A stretch of DNA of 11,219 bases from positions 1 through 11,219 of the forward strand of contig JAAWLY010000067.1 in the NCBI GenBank assembly GCA_022798155.1, read 5' to 3'. This document shows, one piece after another, positions 1-6,116 of this stretch. Positions within the stretch are counted from its first letter, which is position 1. Each line of letters starts with the position of its first letter. Both the position numbers and the translations under genes were made by a program. Under the pieces are notes generated by a model, which worked only from the letters and a program-made list of their open reading frames with translations, searched no databases and was not told the origin of the DNA. This stretch comes from Lawsonibacter sp. GTDB lineage: Bacteria; Bacillota; Clostridia; Oscillospirales; Oscillospiraceae.

Positions 1-108
1 GAATGCCGGGACCAGCTGAAGCACTGGTGGCGCAGGTGCCGGGAGGACTCCTCCGTCCTGGATACCCTGGCCTGTGAGGACCTGAGGCCGGGCCGGGAAA
101 ATAATTGA
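1..108 (+). CDS. C-terminal tail of an unrecognised protein (5' end outside window)
   Basis: An open frame runs from the first base of the window to a TGA at 106-108 and encodes 35 residues, rich in Arg, Trp and charged residues (it contains HWWRRCRED and ends in GRENN). I recognise no family. Its TGA overlaps a possible TTG start at 105 of the next frame, a four-base overlap of the kind seen between coupled genes. If the next gene is truly of DUF4179 type, an upstream sigma-factor gene would be the usual neighbour, but nothing in these 35 residues shows a sigma domain. The frame could also be part of a decayed region. It is real only if the frame stays open to the left of the window. Confidence 0.4.
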   Translation, partial: ECRDQLKHWWRRCREDSSVLDTLACEDLRPGRENN

Positions 109-719
109 CAAGCAGGGTGGCTGGGGCTGGCAGACAAAGGTGCTGGACGACGGAGCCCCCCCTGGACAATCACCTGCTGTTCCGTATGGAGCTGGAAAAA
201 GGTATTCAGGCGGGCTGGGGGATTGCCAGGATATCCCTGCGCAACAAGGGCCTGCTCCGATATGACCCTGGGCAAGATCAGTATGTCACTGTCTGGTCCG
301 TCAGCTGGTCCTGTCAGGTACCCGTCACCTGGCAGGATATGGGCCGGAGCATCCGGCCCGATCAAGTGGTGGGGCAGCTGGATGGTATTGACATTACACT
401 GACAGAGCTCTATCTGTCCCCTATGACGCTGCGGCTTCAGCTGGAGAGCGAGACCCCCATCCCCCAGATATTTGGCGGAGGAACCGGCAACCGTTGGTTA
501 CAGCTGGTTAATTCCGACAATATGACGCTGACCGCCAAGGATGGACGGACTATCCCCCTGATTGAGAACGGCGGCTTGTCGGGCGACCAGAACCAGAACC
601 GCCTCTTCCAGCTGGCTGAGATCACCGCGCTGGAGGACCTGGATGGCGGCACCCTCACCCTTCAAATCGGGGACGGAAGCGTGGATATCCCCCTGGACGA
701 TCTGCTCCCGGCGGAGTAA
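105..719 (+). CDS. DUF4179/DUF5643-like C-terminal domain protein, probably N-terminally truncated remnant
   Basis: The frame encodes 204 residues if TTG at 105 is used; the first ATG is at 186, and neither has a convincing ribosome site. From about residue 28 on, the protein is a beta-rich, secreted-type domain. Alternating strands include VTVWSVSWSCQVPV, then DITLTELYLSPMTLRLQLE, and it ends in an acidic VDIPLDDLLPAE. The 'hydrophobic strand, SPM, LRL' pattern resembles the C-terminal Ig-like domain of DUF4179-type membrane/anti-sigma proteins of Firmicutes. The cytoplasmic region, membrane helix and first extracellular domain of that family are absent. Residues 1-25 read poorly, but the +2 frame just before a run of seven C (156-162) gives KVLDDGAPP, which joins smoothly to PLDNHLLFRMEL in this frame. 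A homopolymer frameshift is therefore likely. Best call: remnant or broken gene; the family assignment is tentative. Confidence 0.5.
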   Translation: MTSRVAGAGRQRCWTTEPPLDNHLLFRMELEKGIQAGWGIARISLRNKGLLRYDPGQDQYVTVWSVSWSCQVPVTWQDMGRSIRPDQVVGQLDGIDITLTELYLSPMTLRLQLESETPIPQIFGGGTGNRWLQLVNSDNMTLTAKDGRTIPLIENGGLSGDQNQNRLFQLAEITALEDLDGGTLTLQIGDGSVDIPLDDLLPAE

Positions 720-772
720 GGGCCTCCCTTGACGCACACCTCATTTCCGATGCCAGACTGGAGAAGGGCAGC

Positions 773-782
773 AAACCGGTTT
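773..782. repeat. 10-bp perfect palindrome beside the tandem repeat
   Basis: AAACCGGTTT is a perfect 10-bp palindrome lying 6 bp before the 24-bp tandem repeat, in the gap between the remnant gene and the HIT gene. No gene or clear promoter uses it. It may belong to the same repeated element as the tandem copies, or it may be chance. Confidence 0.3.
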
Positions 783-788
783 TCGACG

Positions 789-837
789 GCCTTTGCCCGC
801 AGGTGAAAAGTATGCCTTTGCCCGCAGGTGAAAAGTA
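789..837. repeat. Two perfect 24-bp direct repeats separated by 1 bp
   Basis: Two identical 24-bp copies occupy 789-812 and 814-837, with a single T at 813, so the period is 25 bp. The core of each is TTTGCCCGCAGGTGAAAAGT. The unit is not a multiple of three, no convincing gene covers it, and it sits directly upstream of the promoter at 842. With one-base spacing this is not a CRISPR array. It could be an intergenic repeat family, a tandem regulator site or the scar of a mobile element. The sequence alone does not decide. Confidence 0.85.
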
Positions 838-841
838 AATC

Positions 842-869
842 TTGCAATCCTGAAAAAATGCGGTACAAT
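842..869 (+). promoter_or_regulatory. Predicted sigma-A promoter for the HIT-lysR unit
   Basis: TTGCAA at 842-847 and TACAAT at 864-869 are separated by 16 bp, close to the vegetative consensus. The start of transcription would be near 876. The site begins 4 bp after the second copy of the tandem repeat and is the only good promoter before the HIT gene. The predicted RNA would enter the 883-907 hairpin almost at once. Confidence 0.6.
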
Positions 870-882
870 GGAATTACCGCGG

Positions 883-911
883 AGGGCCCCGCCTGCGGCG
901 GGGCCCTTTTT
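883..911 (+). terminator. Strong hairpin with T-tract, terminator-like, in the HIT leader
   Basis: GGGCCCCGCC (884-893) and GGCGGGGCCC (897-906) pair perfectly around a TGC loop; an A-T pair at 883/907 extends the stem, and TTTTT follows at 907-911. This is a textbook intrinsic terminator on the + strand. It may end transcripts from the gene remnant upstream. However, the HIT promoter lies upstream of it and the ribosome site directly after it (917-924). It could therefore also act as an attenuator or as a 5' stabilising stem for the HIT mRNA. Confidence 0.7.
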
Positions 912-931
912 ATAACAAAGGAGGTTTTCCA

Positions 932-1270
932 ATGTCAGAATGCTTGTTCTGTAAAATTGCCGCCGGGGAAATTCCGTCCAGCAAGGTCTATGAGGACGAG
1001 AAGTGTCTGGCCTTTTACGACATCGACCCCCAGGCCCCCACCCACTTCCTGGTCATTCCCAAGGAGCACATCCCCTCTGTGGCCGGAGTAAATGAGGAGA
1101 ACGCCGATGTGGTGGCCCACATCTTCACCGTCATCGCCCGGGAGGCCAATAAGCTGGGACTGGACAGCTACCGGGTGGTGTCCAACATTGGGGAGCAGGC
1201 GGGACAGAGCGTACCCCATCTCCACTTCCACGTCCTGGCCGGCCGGGATATGACCTGGCCTCCGGGCTGA
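932..1270 (+). CDS. HIT-family (histidine triad) nucleotide hydrolase, HinT-like
   Basis: This 112-residue protein is full length for the Hint branch of the histidine triad family. Such enzymes hydrolyse nucleoside phosphoramidates and related adenylylated compounds in the cytoplasm. The signature HLHFH is at residues 96-100, with the last His as the usual catalytic residue, inside QSVPHLHFHVLAGRD. Cys4 and Cys7 near the N-terminus, with a later His, are the zinc-binding pattern common in this group. The tail MTWPPG is typical of short Hint proteins. AAAGGAGG at 917-924 lies 7 bp before the ATG and fixes the start. The gene is followed after 7 bp by a LysR regulator, so the two are probably one transcript. 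The family is certain; the physiological substrate is unknown. Confidence 0.95.
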   Translation: MSECLFCKIAAGEIPSSKVYEDEKCLAFYDIDPQAPTHFLVIPKEHIPSVAGVNEENADVVAHIFTVIAREANKLGLDSYRVVSNIGEQAGQSVPHLHFHVLAGRDMTWPPG

Positions 1271-1277
1271 GGCGGCT

Positions 1278-2210
1278 ATGTTTGTCAAAAATCCAGAATA
1301 TTTTCTCGCCATCGTCAAGGAGCACAGCATCTCCAAGGCGGCGGAGCGGCTCTACCTGTCCCAGCCCTATTTGAGTCAGTATCTGGCCAAGCTGGAGGGA
1401 AGTTTGGGGGTGGTCCTGTTGGATCGCTCCCGCTCCCCCCTGAAGCTCACCCCGGCAGGGGAGCTGTTCCATGCCTATCTGGAGCGGCAGAGCTTTCTGG
1501 ACCGGCAGCTGGTCAGCGATCTGCGGGACCTTCAAGACAAAAAACGGCCGGTGCTCCACATCGGGGTATCCCCCTGGCGGGGTTCCACCCTGCTGCCCGA
1601 TGTACTGCCCCTTTTCGAGGGGCAGTACCCTGACGTTCAGGTGGTCCTTCACGAAGCTCCGGTGCCCGAACTGGGGGATCTGGCGGCAGCGAACGTCATC
1701 GACTTCTGCGTCATGCAGATTCCCGGGGACCTGCATGAGCTAACCTATGAAACGGTGATGCGGGAACACATCTTTTTGGTCTGCCACAGGGATCATCCGC
1801 TGCTTCAGGGGATCAGCAGCACCTATGACGACCCCAGACCCTTTCCGGACCTGCGCCTGCTGGAGCACGAGCGGGTGATCATGCTACCCGCCGAGTGGCG
1901 GCTGTCCAAGCTGCTGTACAATACCTTTTCGGTTCATAGTGTGGAACCCCAGAATATCCTGGTCACTACCAACACCACCACTGCGATCAACCTTGCAGCG
2001 GAGAAGCTGGGCTTTGCCTTCCTCCAGGAGAGCGGCGTCTCCCGCACCCCCTATTTGGACCGGCTGGCCTGCTTCACGGTGGGCGACCCGCCCCTGACCT
2101 GCCCTCTGGTGGTGGTATACAAGAAAAACGGCTTTCTCTCCCCTGCCGCCCGGACCTTTATCAACCTGATTAAGGAGTTTTACAGCCGTTACGACCGCGC
2201 TCCGGAATAA
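1278..2210 (+). CDS. LysR-family transcriptional regulator
   Basis: At 310 residues the protein has the normal length of a LysR-type regulator. Residues 1-65 form the winged helix-turn-helix (SISKAAERLYLSQPYLSQYL, then LEGSLGVVLLDR and LKLTPAGE), which binds DNA as a dimer or tetramer. Residues from about 92 to 300 form the periplasmic-binding-protein-like effector domain, beginning LHIGVSPWRGSTLLPDVLP. The start is ATG at 1278, 7 bp after the HIT stop, with only a weak GAGG-like site, so translation probably follows from the HIT gene. LysR regulators usually control a divergent neighbour, but no divergent gene lies here: the next gene is convergent. Its target and ligand therefore cannot be read from context. 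It ends just before a bidirectional terminator. Confidence 0.93.
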   Translation: MFVKNPEYFLAIVKEHSISKAAERLYLSQPYLSQYLAKLEGSLGVVLLDRSRSPLKLTPAGELFHAYLERQSFLDRQLVSDLRDLQDKKRPVLHIGVSPWRGSTLLPDVLPLFEGQYPDVQVVLHEAPVPELGDLAAANVIDFCVMQIPGDLHELTYETVMREHIFLVCHRDHPLLQGISSTYDDPRPFPDLRLLEHERVIMLPAEWRLSKLLYNTFSVHSVEPQNILVTTNTTTAINLAAEKLGFAFLQESGVSRTPYLDRLACFTVGDPPLTCPLVVVYKKNGFLSPAARTFINLIKEFYSRYDRAPE

Positions 2211-2226
2211 AAAACGTCCTGAGCGC

Positions 2227-2278
2227 GCAAAACGCCCCCGGCACGGCCTTGGCCGCGCCGGGGGCGCTGTCGTTTTGC
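2227..2278. terminator. Bidirectional terminator between convergent lysR and chemoreceptor genes
   Basis: CGCCCCCGGC (2233-2242) pairs perfectly with GCCGGGGGCG (2257-2266). After one A/C mismatch the stem continues as CGGCC-TT-GGCCG, about 15 pairs in all. On the - strand the hairpin is followed at once by TTTTGC (complement of 2227-2232), a good terminator for the chemoreceptor gene. On the + strand TTTT comes after a 6-base gap (2273-2276), serving lysR less well. The flanks GCAAAA and TTTTGC are themselves complementary. Confidence 0.85.
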
Positions 2279-3931
2279 TTACCGCTCCTTCAGCTTGAAG
2301 CGCTTCACCTGCTCCTCCATAATCTTCACCTGGGCGAACAGCTCGGAGCTGACCGCAGCGGACTCCTCGCTGCTGGCGGAGTTGCTCTGGACCACAGAGG
2401 AAATCTGGCCAATGCCCTCGGTGACTTGGGCGATAGATTCCGCGTCGCTCTTTACGGCGGAGACAATTTCGCCGATGGCGGTATTGGAGCGGGTGACCAG
2501 CTCCAGGGTCTTGTTCAGGGTGACAGACACCTCGGAGACAATGCGGCTGCCCCGGCCGGTAGCCTGAACGGAGTTCTCGATCAGGCCCTTGGTGGCCTTG
2601 GCGGCCTCGTCGGACTTGGAGGCCAGATTGCGCACCTCATCGGCCACCACGGCGAAGCCCTTGCCGGCGGAGCCGGCCCGGGCGGCCTCTACGGCGGCAT
2701 TCAAGGCCAGGATGTTGGTCTGGAAGGCGATATCCTCAATGGTGGCAATAATCTTCTCAATCTGCTGGGAGGACTCGGTGATGTCCTTCATGGCGGCCAC
2801 CATCTCCTCCATCTGCTGGCCGCTGACAGTCACCTGCTCCCCTGTCTTGTGGGCATCCTCCTGGGCCTGGGCGGCGGTGGCCACGTTCTGGGTAGTGTTC
2901 TTGGACAGGGTGTCTAAGGTGGCGTACAGCTCCTCCACCGCGCTGGCCTGCTCCGTGGCCCCCTGGGCCAGGGTCTGGGCGCCGTTGGACAGCTGCTCCG
3001 CATTGCCCGACACCCGCAGCTCGGCCTGATAGATGTTGGCCATAGCCGCGGACAGGGTGGTGGTCAGCTTGTCGATCTCCCGCTCAATAGAGCTGAAGTC
3101 CCCAATAAAATCGGTGGAGGTCTTGGCGTTGAAGTTGCCTTGGGCCAGCTGCTCCATCACCCGGTCCAGATCCCAGATGTAGCCCCGAATAAGCTCCATG
3201 GCCTTTTCCAGGGTGGTGGACAGATCGCCCAGCTCGTCGTTGGTGTTGTGCTCCAGGACCATATCCAGCCGGCCCTCCTGGAGGGGCTGGATCTGGCGGG
3301 TGATTTGGAGGATGGGAGCCAGGATGTTTTTCAGCACATACAGCACCAGGCTGATAAGGCAGACCAAGGCCAGCACCAGACAGACGGCGGTGATGCCCTG
3401 CATCCACATAATGGTGGAATCCATCTTCTCGGTGCTCTCGGCGTTCAGGGCGGTACCCTGTTCAATCACCTTGTCCAGCTTGCCCACCAGGGTGGTCAGG
3501 TTGCTCTGGATGGTTTGCTGGTAATAGTTCTGGGCCTGGGCCGGGTTGGTCTCCATCAGCTCCAGCACATAGGTGGCCGACTCGTGCAGCTCCTGGTGCA
3601 AGGGCTTGAGTTCGTCCCGCAGGGCCAGAATCTGGGCGTCGTCGGTGCCGGCCTGACCGTAAATCCACTGGCCCAGCACGCACTTGGTATAGTCGGTGCT
3701 GCCGGTGAACTCCGTGCCTGCGTACAGGGCGTTGCTCAGGTTGCTGGCCCACTTGTAGTGGGCGGACTCGGCGGTCTGGGCCCGGCTCAGCAGGGCAACA
3801 GTCTCTTTGTCCTTTTCCTGCATTCTGTCAACCCGGATCAGGTTGAAGGTGGTAACTCCGCTGAACAGAAGTATGGATAGCAGCGCCGCGATGATTCGGA
3901 TAAAAACCATCTTTTTAATGCTTTTCCGCAT
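2279..3931 (-). CDS. Methyl-accepting chemotaxis protein with extracellular CZB-like zinc-binding domain
   Basis: This is a transmembrane chemoreceptor that would signal through CheA/CheW. Numbered from ATG at 3931 (550 residues): membrane helix about 8-31, sensor region about 32-175, second membrane helix about 179-201, HAMP about 203-257, a second HAMP-like stretch (GNFNAKT... GDFSSIERE) and then the long signalling coiled coil. The highly conserved tip DIAFQTNILALNAAVEAARA starts near 400. The sensor region holds His58, Trp61, Cys84, LGQW (86-89), His112 and His116, the spacing and context of the chemoreceptor zinc-binding (CZB) domain. GTG at 3946 and ATG at 3940 are other in-frame starts; 3931 is preferred because GGGGA (3944-3940) lies 8 bp before it. 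No CheR-binding pentapeptide is seen at the C-terminus (KRFKLKER). The gene is alone between its own promoter and terminator, with no chemotaxis genes nearby. Confidence 0.95.
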   Translation of the reverse strand: MRKSIKKMVFIRIIAALLSILLFSGVTTFNLIRVDRMQEKDKETVALLSRAQTAESAHYKWASNLSNALYAGTEFTGSTDYTKCVLGQWIYGQAGTDDAQILALRDELKPLHQELHESATYVLELMETNPAQAQNYYQQTIQSNLTTLVGKLDKVIEQGTALNAESTEKMDSTIMWMQGITAVCLVLALVCLISLVLYVLKNILAPILQITRQIQPLQEGRLDMVLEHNTNDELGDLSTTLEKAMELIRGYIWDLDRVMEQLAQGNFNAKTSTDFIGDFSSIEREIDKLTTTLSAAMANIYQAELRVSGNAEQLSNGAQTLAQGATEQASAVEELYATLDTLSKNTTQNVATAAQAQEDAHKTGEQVTVSGQQMEEMVAAMKDITESSQQIEKIIATIEDIAFQTNILALNAAVEAARAGSAGKGFAVVADEVRNLASKSDEAAKATKGLIENSVQATGRGSRIVSEVSVTLNKTLELVTRSNTAIGEIVSAVKSDAESIAQVTEGIGQISSVVQSNSASSEESAAVSSELFAQVKIMEEQVKRFKLKER

Positions 3932-3954
3932 AGATGTCATCCCCACTTTTTATG

Positions 3955-3978
3955 TAATAATATGACTGGCTATTATTA
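3955..3978. promoter_or_regulatory. Dyad symmetry at the chemoreceptor transcription start, possible operator
   Basis: TAATAAT (3955-3961) and ATTATTA (3972-3978) form a perfect 7-bp inverted repeat with a 10-bp centre. It lies immediately downstream of, and touches, the predicted -10 box of the chemoreceptor promoter, covering the expected start of transcription near 3971. That is a common place for a repressor site. The arms are AT-only in an AT-rich spacer, so chance is a real alternative. Confidence 0.35.
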
Positions 3979-4007
3979 GTATAGCACACTTCCCAGGCTC
4001 AGTTCAA
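3978..4007 (-). promoter_or_regulatory. Predicted sigma-A promoter of the chemoreceptor gene
   Basis: On the - strand TTGAAC (4007-4002) and TATACT (3983-3978) are 18 bp apart, and TGC directly before the -10 box gives an extended -10. Transcription would start near 3971, leaving a leader of about 40 bases. The motif is vegetative in type; I see no SigD (flagellar) promoter, which is often used for chemoreceptors. Confidence 0.65.
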
Positions 4008-4098
4008 TACTTTTCTTTCTTTTCCAGAAAAAACCGTCCCGCACTGGCCCTCCGCTCCCCCTGGAAGGGAGTGCCCTCTGCCCGCCGGCCGCTAAGCA

Positions 4099-4137
4099 CG
4101 CCCGGACAGCCGCTGCGGCGCAGGGACTGTCCAGGCG
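4099..4137 (-). terminator. Hairpin downstream of the phosphate cotransporter gene, weak terminator
   Basis: CGCCCGGACAG (4099-4109) pairs with CTGTCCAGGCG (4127-4137) over 11 positions with one G-U type wobble; a small inner stem CTGC-GGC-GCAG closes the loop. It begins 14 bp after the stop of the - strand cotransporter gene, where a terminator is expected. No T-tract follows on the - strand, so termination would be inefficient or factor-dependent. The rest of the gap (4008-4098) holds only a short A/T-rich run near 4010-4035 and no gene I can support. Confidence 0.4.
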
Positions 4138-4150
4138 CGGAGACACGCCG

Positions 4151-5899
4151 TTATTTTTGAGAAAAATTTTCCAGGGAGTATTTTTCGGCAAACCGCCTCA
4201 GGTTCCGGCGGAACTCGTTGCTGACGCTCTCGGGCTCGTGGAGGACGGCGGCGTGGTGGCCCAGGTCCAACACGCACTCGGCCACGTTGGAGCAGTGGTC
4301 GGCGGTGCGCTCCAGGTTGGTGAGCAGGTCGGACCAGATGAAGCCGGCGTCGATGGTACACTCCCCCTGCTGCAGGCGCAGGATGTGGTTGGTGCGCATC
4401 TGGTCCTTCAGCCGGTCGATGACCTCCTCCAGGGGCTCCACCCGGGCGGCGGCGGCCGGGTCGTCGTTCAAAAAAGAGCCAAGCGCCAGGTCCAGAATCT
4501 CCTGCACCGCGGCGCACAGCACCTTCAGCTCTTCCACCGCGCCGGGGGTAAAATTGACTTTCTTCCGGTGCAGCTCCTCCGCCGACTCCAAAACGTTCAC
4601 CGCGTGGTCGGAGATGCGCTCCAGATCGCCAATCAGCTTCAGCAGCTTGGCCGCCTGGATGCTGTCCGCCCCGCTGATGGGCCGCTTGCTCAGCTCCACC
4701 AGATAGGCCCCCAGCACATCCTCATAGTAGTCGGTTTTTTCCTCCTTCTCCCGCACTGACCGGGCCAGCTCCGGCGGACAGTCCCGCAGGGCCGCCAGCC
4801 CCTCCCGCAGGGATTCCCCGGCGGTGCGGGCCATATCGGCGGTCACCTCCCGGCACCGCTCCAGGGCAATAGGCGGAGTGGCCAGCAGACGGGGGTCCAG
4901 CTCCACCTGGGCCTCCGGCCGCTTGTCGTCGGGGAGCAGGTGCACCACCAGCCGCTCCAGCACGCCGGACAGAGGCAGCAACAGCAGGGTACACAGGATG
5001 TTGAACACCGAGTGGGCGGCGGCAACGCCGAATAGAGAGGCGGGCTGGTCCAGCAGGGCGGGCCGGAGGACCGCCTTCACAACACAGAATACCGTCAGCC
5101 ACACCGCTGTGCCGATAACGTTGAAGGACAGGTGGACCAGGGCGGCCCGCTTGGCATTGCGGTTGGCCCCCACAGAGGAGAGCATGGCGGTAACGGTGGT
5201 GCCGATGTTCTGGCCCATGATGATAGGGATGGCGGCGCTGTAGCTCACCTGGCCGGTGACGGCCAGGGCCTGTAAAATGCCCACCGAGGCGGAGCTGGAC
5301 TGAATGACGGCGGTGAGCACCGCCCCCGCCAGCACCCCCAGAATGGGGTTGCGGAACAGCAGAAACAGGCTCTGGAAGGCGGGCACCTTCCCCAGCCCGG
5401 ACACCGCCCCCGACATGGTCTCCATGCCGAACATCAGGGTGGCAAAGCCCAGCAGGATGGTGCCCGTATCCTGTTTTTTGGTGTTTTTGCCCGACATATA
5501 GAGGACAATGCCGATCAGGGCCAGCACGGGGGTGAAGGAGGAGGGCTTTAACAGCTTGACGAACACATTGCCGCTGTCGATGCCCGCAAGGCTGAGCAGC
5601 CAGGCGGTGACGGTGGTACCGATGTTGGCCCCCATAATCACGTTGATGGCCTGGGTCAAACTCATCAGCCCGGAGTTGACAAAGCCCACCACCATCACCG
5701 TGGCCGCCGACGAGCTCTGGATGATGGCGGTAACCGCCATGCCGGTGAGCAGTCCGACGGCCCGGTTGGTGGTCAGCCGGCCCAGCAGAGTCCGCAGGCC
5801 CTCCCCCGCCCGGCGCTCCAGAGCCTGGCCCATCAGGTCCATGCCGAACAGGAACAGGGACAGCCCGCCCACCATGGTCAATACTTGAAAAATATCCAT
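4151..5899 (-). CDS. Na+/phosphate cotransporter (NptA-type) with C-terminal PhoU-like domain
   Basis: The 582-residue membrane protein imports inorganic phosphate with sodium. The N-terminal half has two inverted copies of the Na/Pi cotransporter repeat: QSSSA at 61-65 with GANIGTTVTA near 90-99, and QSSSA at 200-204 with GQNIGTTVTA near 229-238. These are the family's substrate-site signatures. From about 340 the protein is a soluble, helical PhoU-like domain with two metal-binding-type motifs, LERISDHAVNV (about 426-436) and LERTADHCSNV (about 529-539). This two-part architecture and length are normal for Firmicutes. ATG at 5899 is chosen over an in-frame start at 6007 because GGAGA lies about 6 bp before it and the membrane segment begins at once (MDIFQVLTMVGGLSLFLFGM). 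The gene is transcribed alone, with no pst or pho genes beside it. Confidence 0.93.
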   Translation of the reverse strand: MDIFQVLTMVGGLSLFLFGMDLMGQALERRAGEGLRTLLGRLTTNRAVGLLTGMAVTAIIQSSSAATVMVVGFVNSGLMSLTQAINVIMGANIGTTVTAWLLSLAGIDSGNVFVKLLKPSSFTPVLALIGIVLYMSGKNTKKQDTGTILLGFATLMFGMETMSGAVSGLGKVPAFQSLFLLFRNPILGVLAGAVLTAVIQSSSASVGILQALAVTGQVSYSAAIPIIMGQNIGTTVTAMLSSVGANRNAKRAALVHLSFNVIGTAVWLTVFCVVKAVLRPALLDQPASLFGVAAAHSVFNILCTLLLLPLSGVLERLVVHLLPDDKRPEAQVELDPRLLATPPIALERCREVTADMARTAGESLREGLAALRDCPPELARSVREKEEKTDYYEDVLGAYLVELSKRPISGADSIQAAKLLKLIGDLERISDHAVNVLESAEELHRKKVNFTPGAVEELKVLCAAVQEILDLALGSFLNDDPAAAARVEPLEEVIDRLKDQMRTNHILRLQQGECTIDAGFIWSDLLTNLERTADHCSNVAECVLDLGHHAAVLHEPESVSNEFRRNLRRFAEKYSLENFSQK

Positions 5900-5989
5900 T
5901 TCATGTCTCCATTCTTTTTTACATCTGCTATCTAAGAAATGCCGCCCGAAAGCGCTCCTGTCTTTTCCGCCGATGGTTCTATCTTGCTC

Positions 5990-6018
5990 AGTATAGGGGA
6001 AAAACATGAGACATGCAA
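5990..6018 (-). promoter_or_regulatory. Predicted sigma-A promoter of the Na+/phosphate cotransporter gene
   Basis: On the - strand TTGCAT (6018-6013) and TATACT (5995-5990) are exactly 17 bp apart. Transcription would start near 5983, giving a leader of about 84 bases before ATG at 5899. Just upstream of the -35 box is the palindrome GCAAATTTTGC (6020-6030), a possible regulator site. No gene is seen in 5900-6075. Confidence 0.65.
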
Positions 6019-6075
6019 GGCAAATTTTGCAATAAGTTCCTCCTGCCCCCTGGAGTGCTTTTGTATCTTTACGCC

Positions 6076-6114
6076 AGAAAAGAGGACCTCCGTCCTGCGA
6101 AGGCCCTCTTTTTT
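6076..6114 (-). terminator. Intrinsic terminator of the pyr operon, after the HAD gene
   Basis: On the - strand GAGGGCCTTCG (6108-6098) pairs with CGGAGGTCCTC (6092-6082) around a CAGGA loop, followed by TTTTCT (6081-6076). Two pairs are G-U on this strand but A/C mismatches on the other, so the hairpin favours - strand transcription. It lies 8 bp after the HAD stop codon and closes the operon. On the + side a TTTTTT run (6109-6114) follows the same hairpin, so weak two-way action is possible. Confidence 0.8.
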
Positions 6115-6116
6115 CG

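Noticed and set aside
728..733. TTGACG as a -35 box
   Set aside because: No acceptable -10 box lies 16-18 bp downstream.
789..837. CRISPR array
   Set aside because: There are only two copies with a one-base gap and no spacers, and no cas genes are in the window.
828..1091. An 87-codon + strand frame crossing the promoter, hairpin and the start of the HIT gene
   Set aside because: It has no ribosome site, runs through the terminator hairpin and overlaps the HIT gene out of frame.
3140..3880. A 246-codon + strand frame opposite the chemoreceptor, with others at 2249-2917 and 4157-4759
   Set aside because: All lie antisense to genes with complete family motifs and have repetitive Gly/Leu/Gln composition typical of antisense frames in GC-rich DNA.
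3976..4191. A 71-codon - strand frame between the chemoreceptor and the cotransporter
   Set aside because: It overlaps the cotransporter 3' end, the downstream hairpin and the chemoreceptor promoter, and shows no ribosome site or family features.
5900..6007. A 36-residue N-terminal extension of the phosphate cotransporter
   Set aside because: The extension is polar and unlike the family and its start lies upstream of the predicted start of transcription near 5983. A good ribosome site and the first membrane helix are at 5899.
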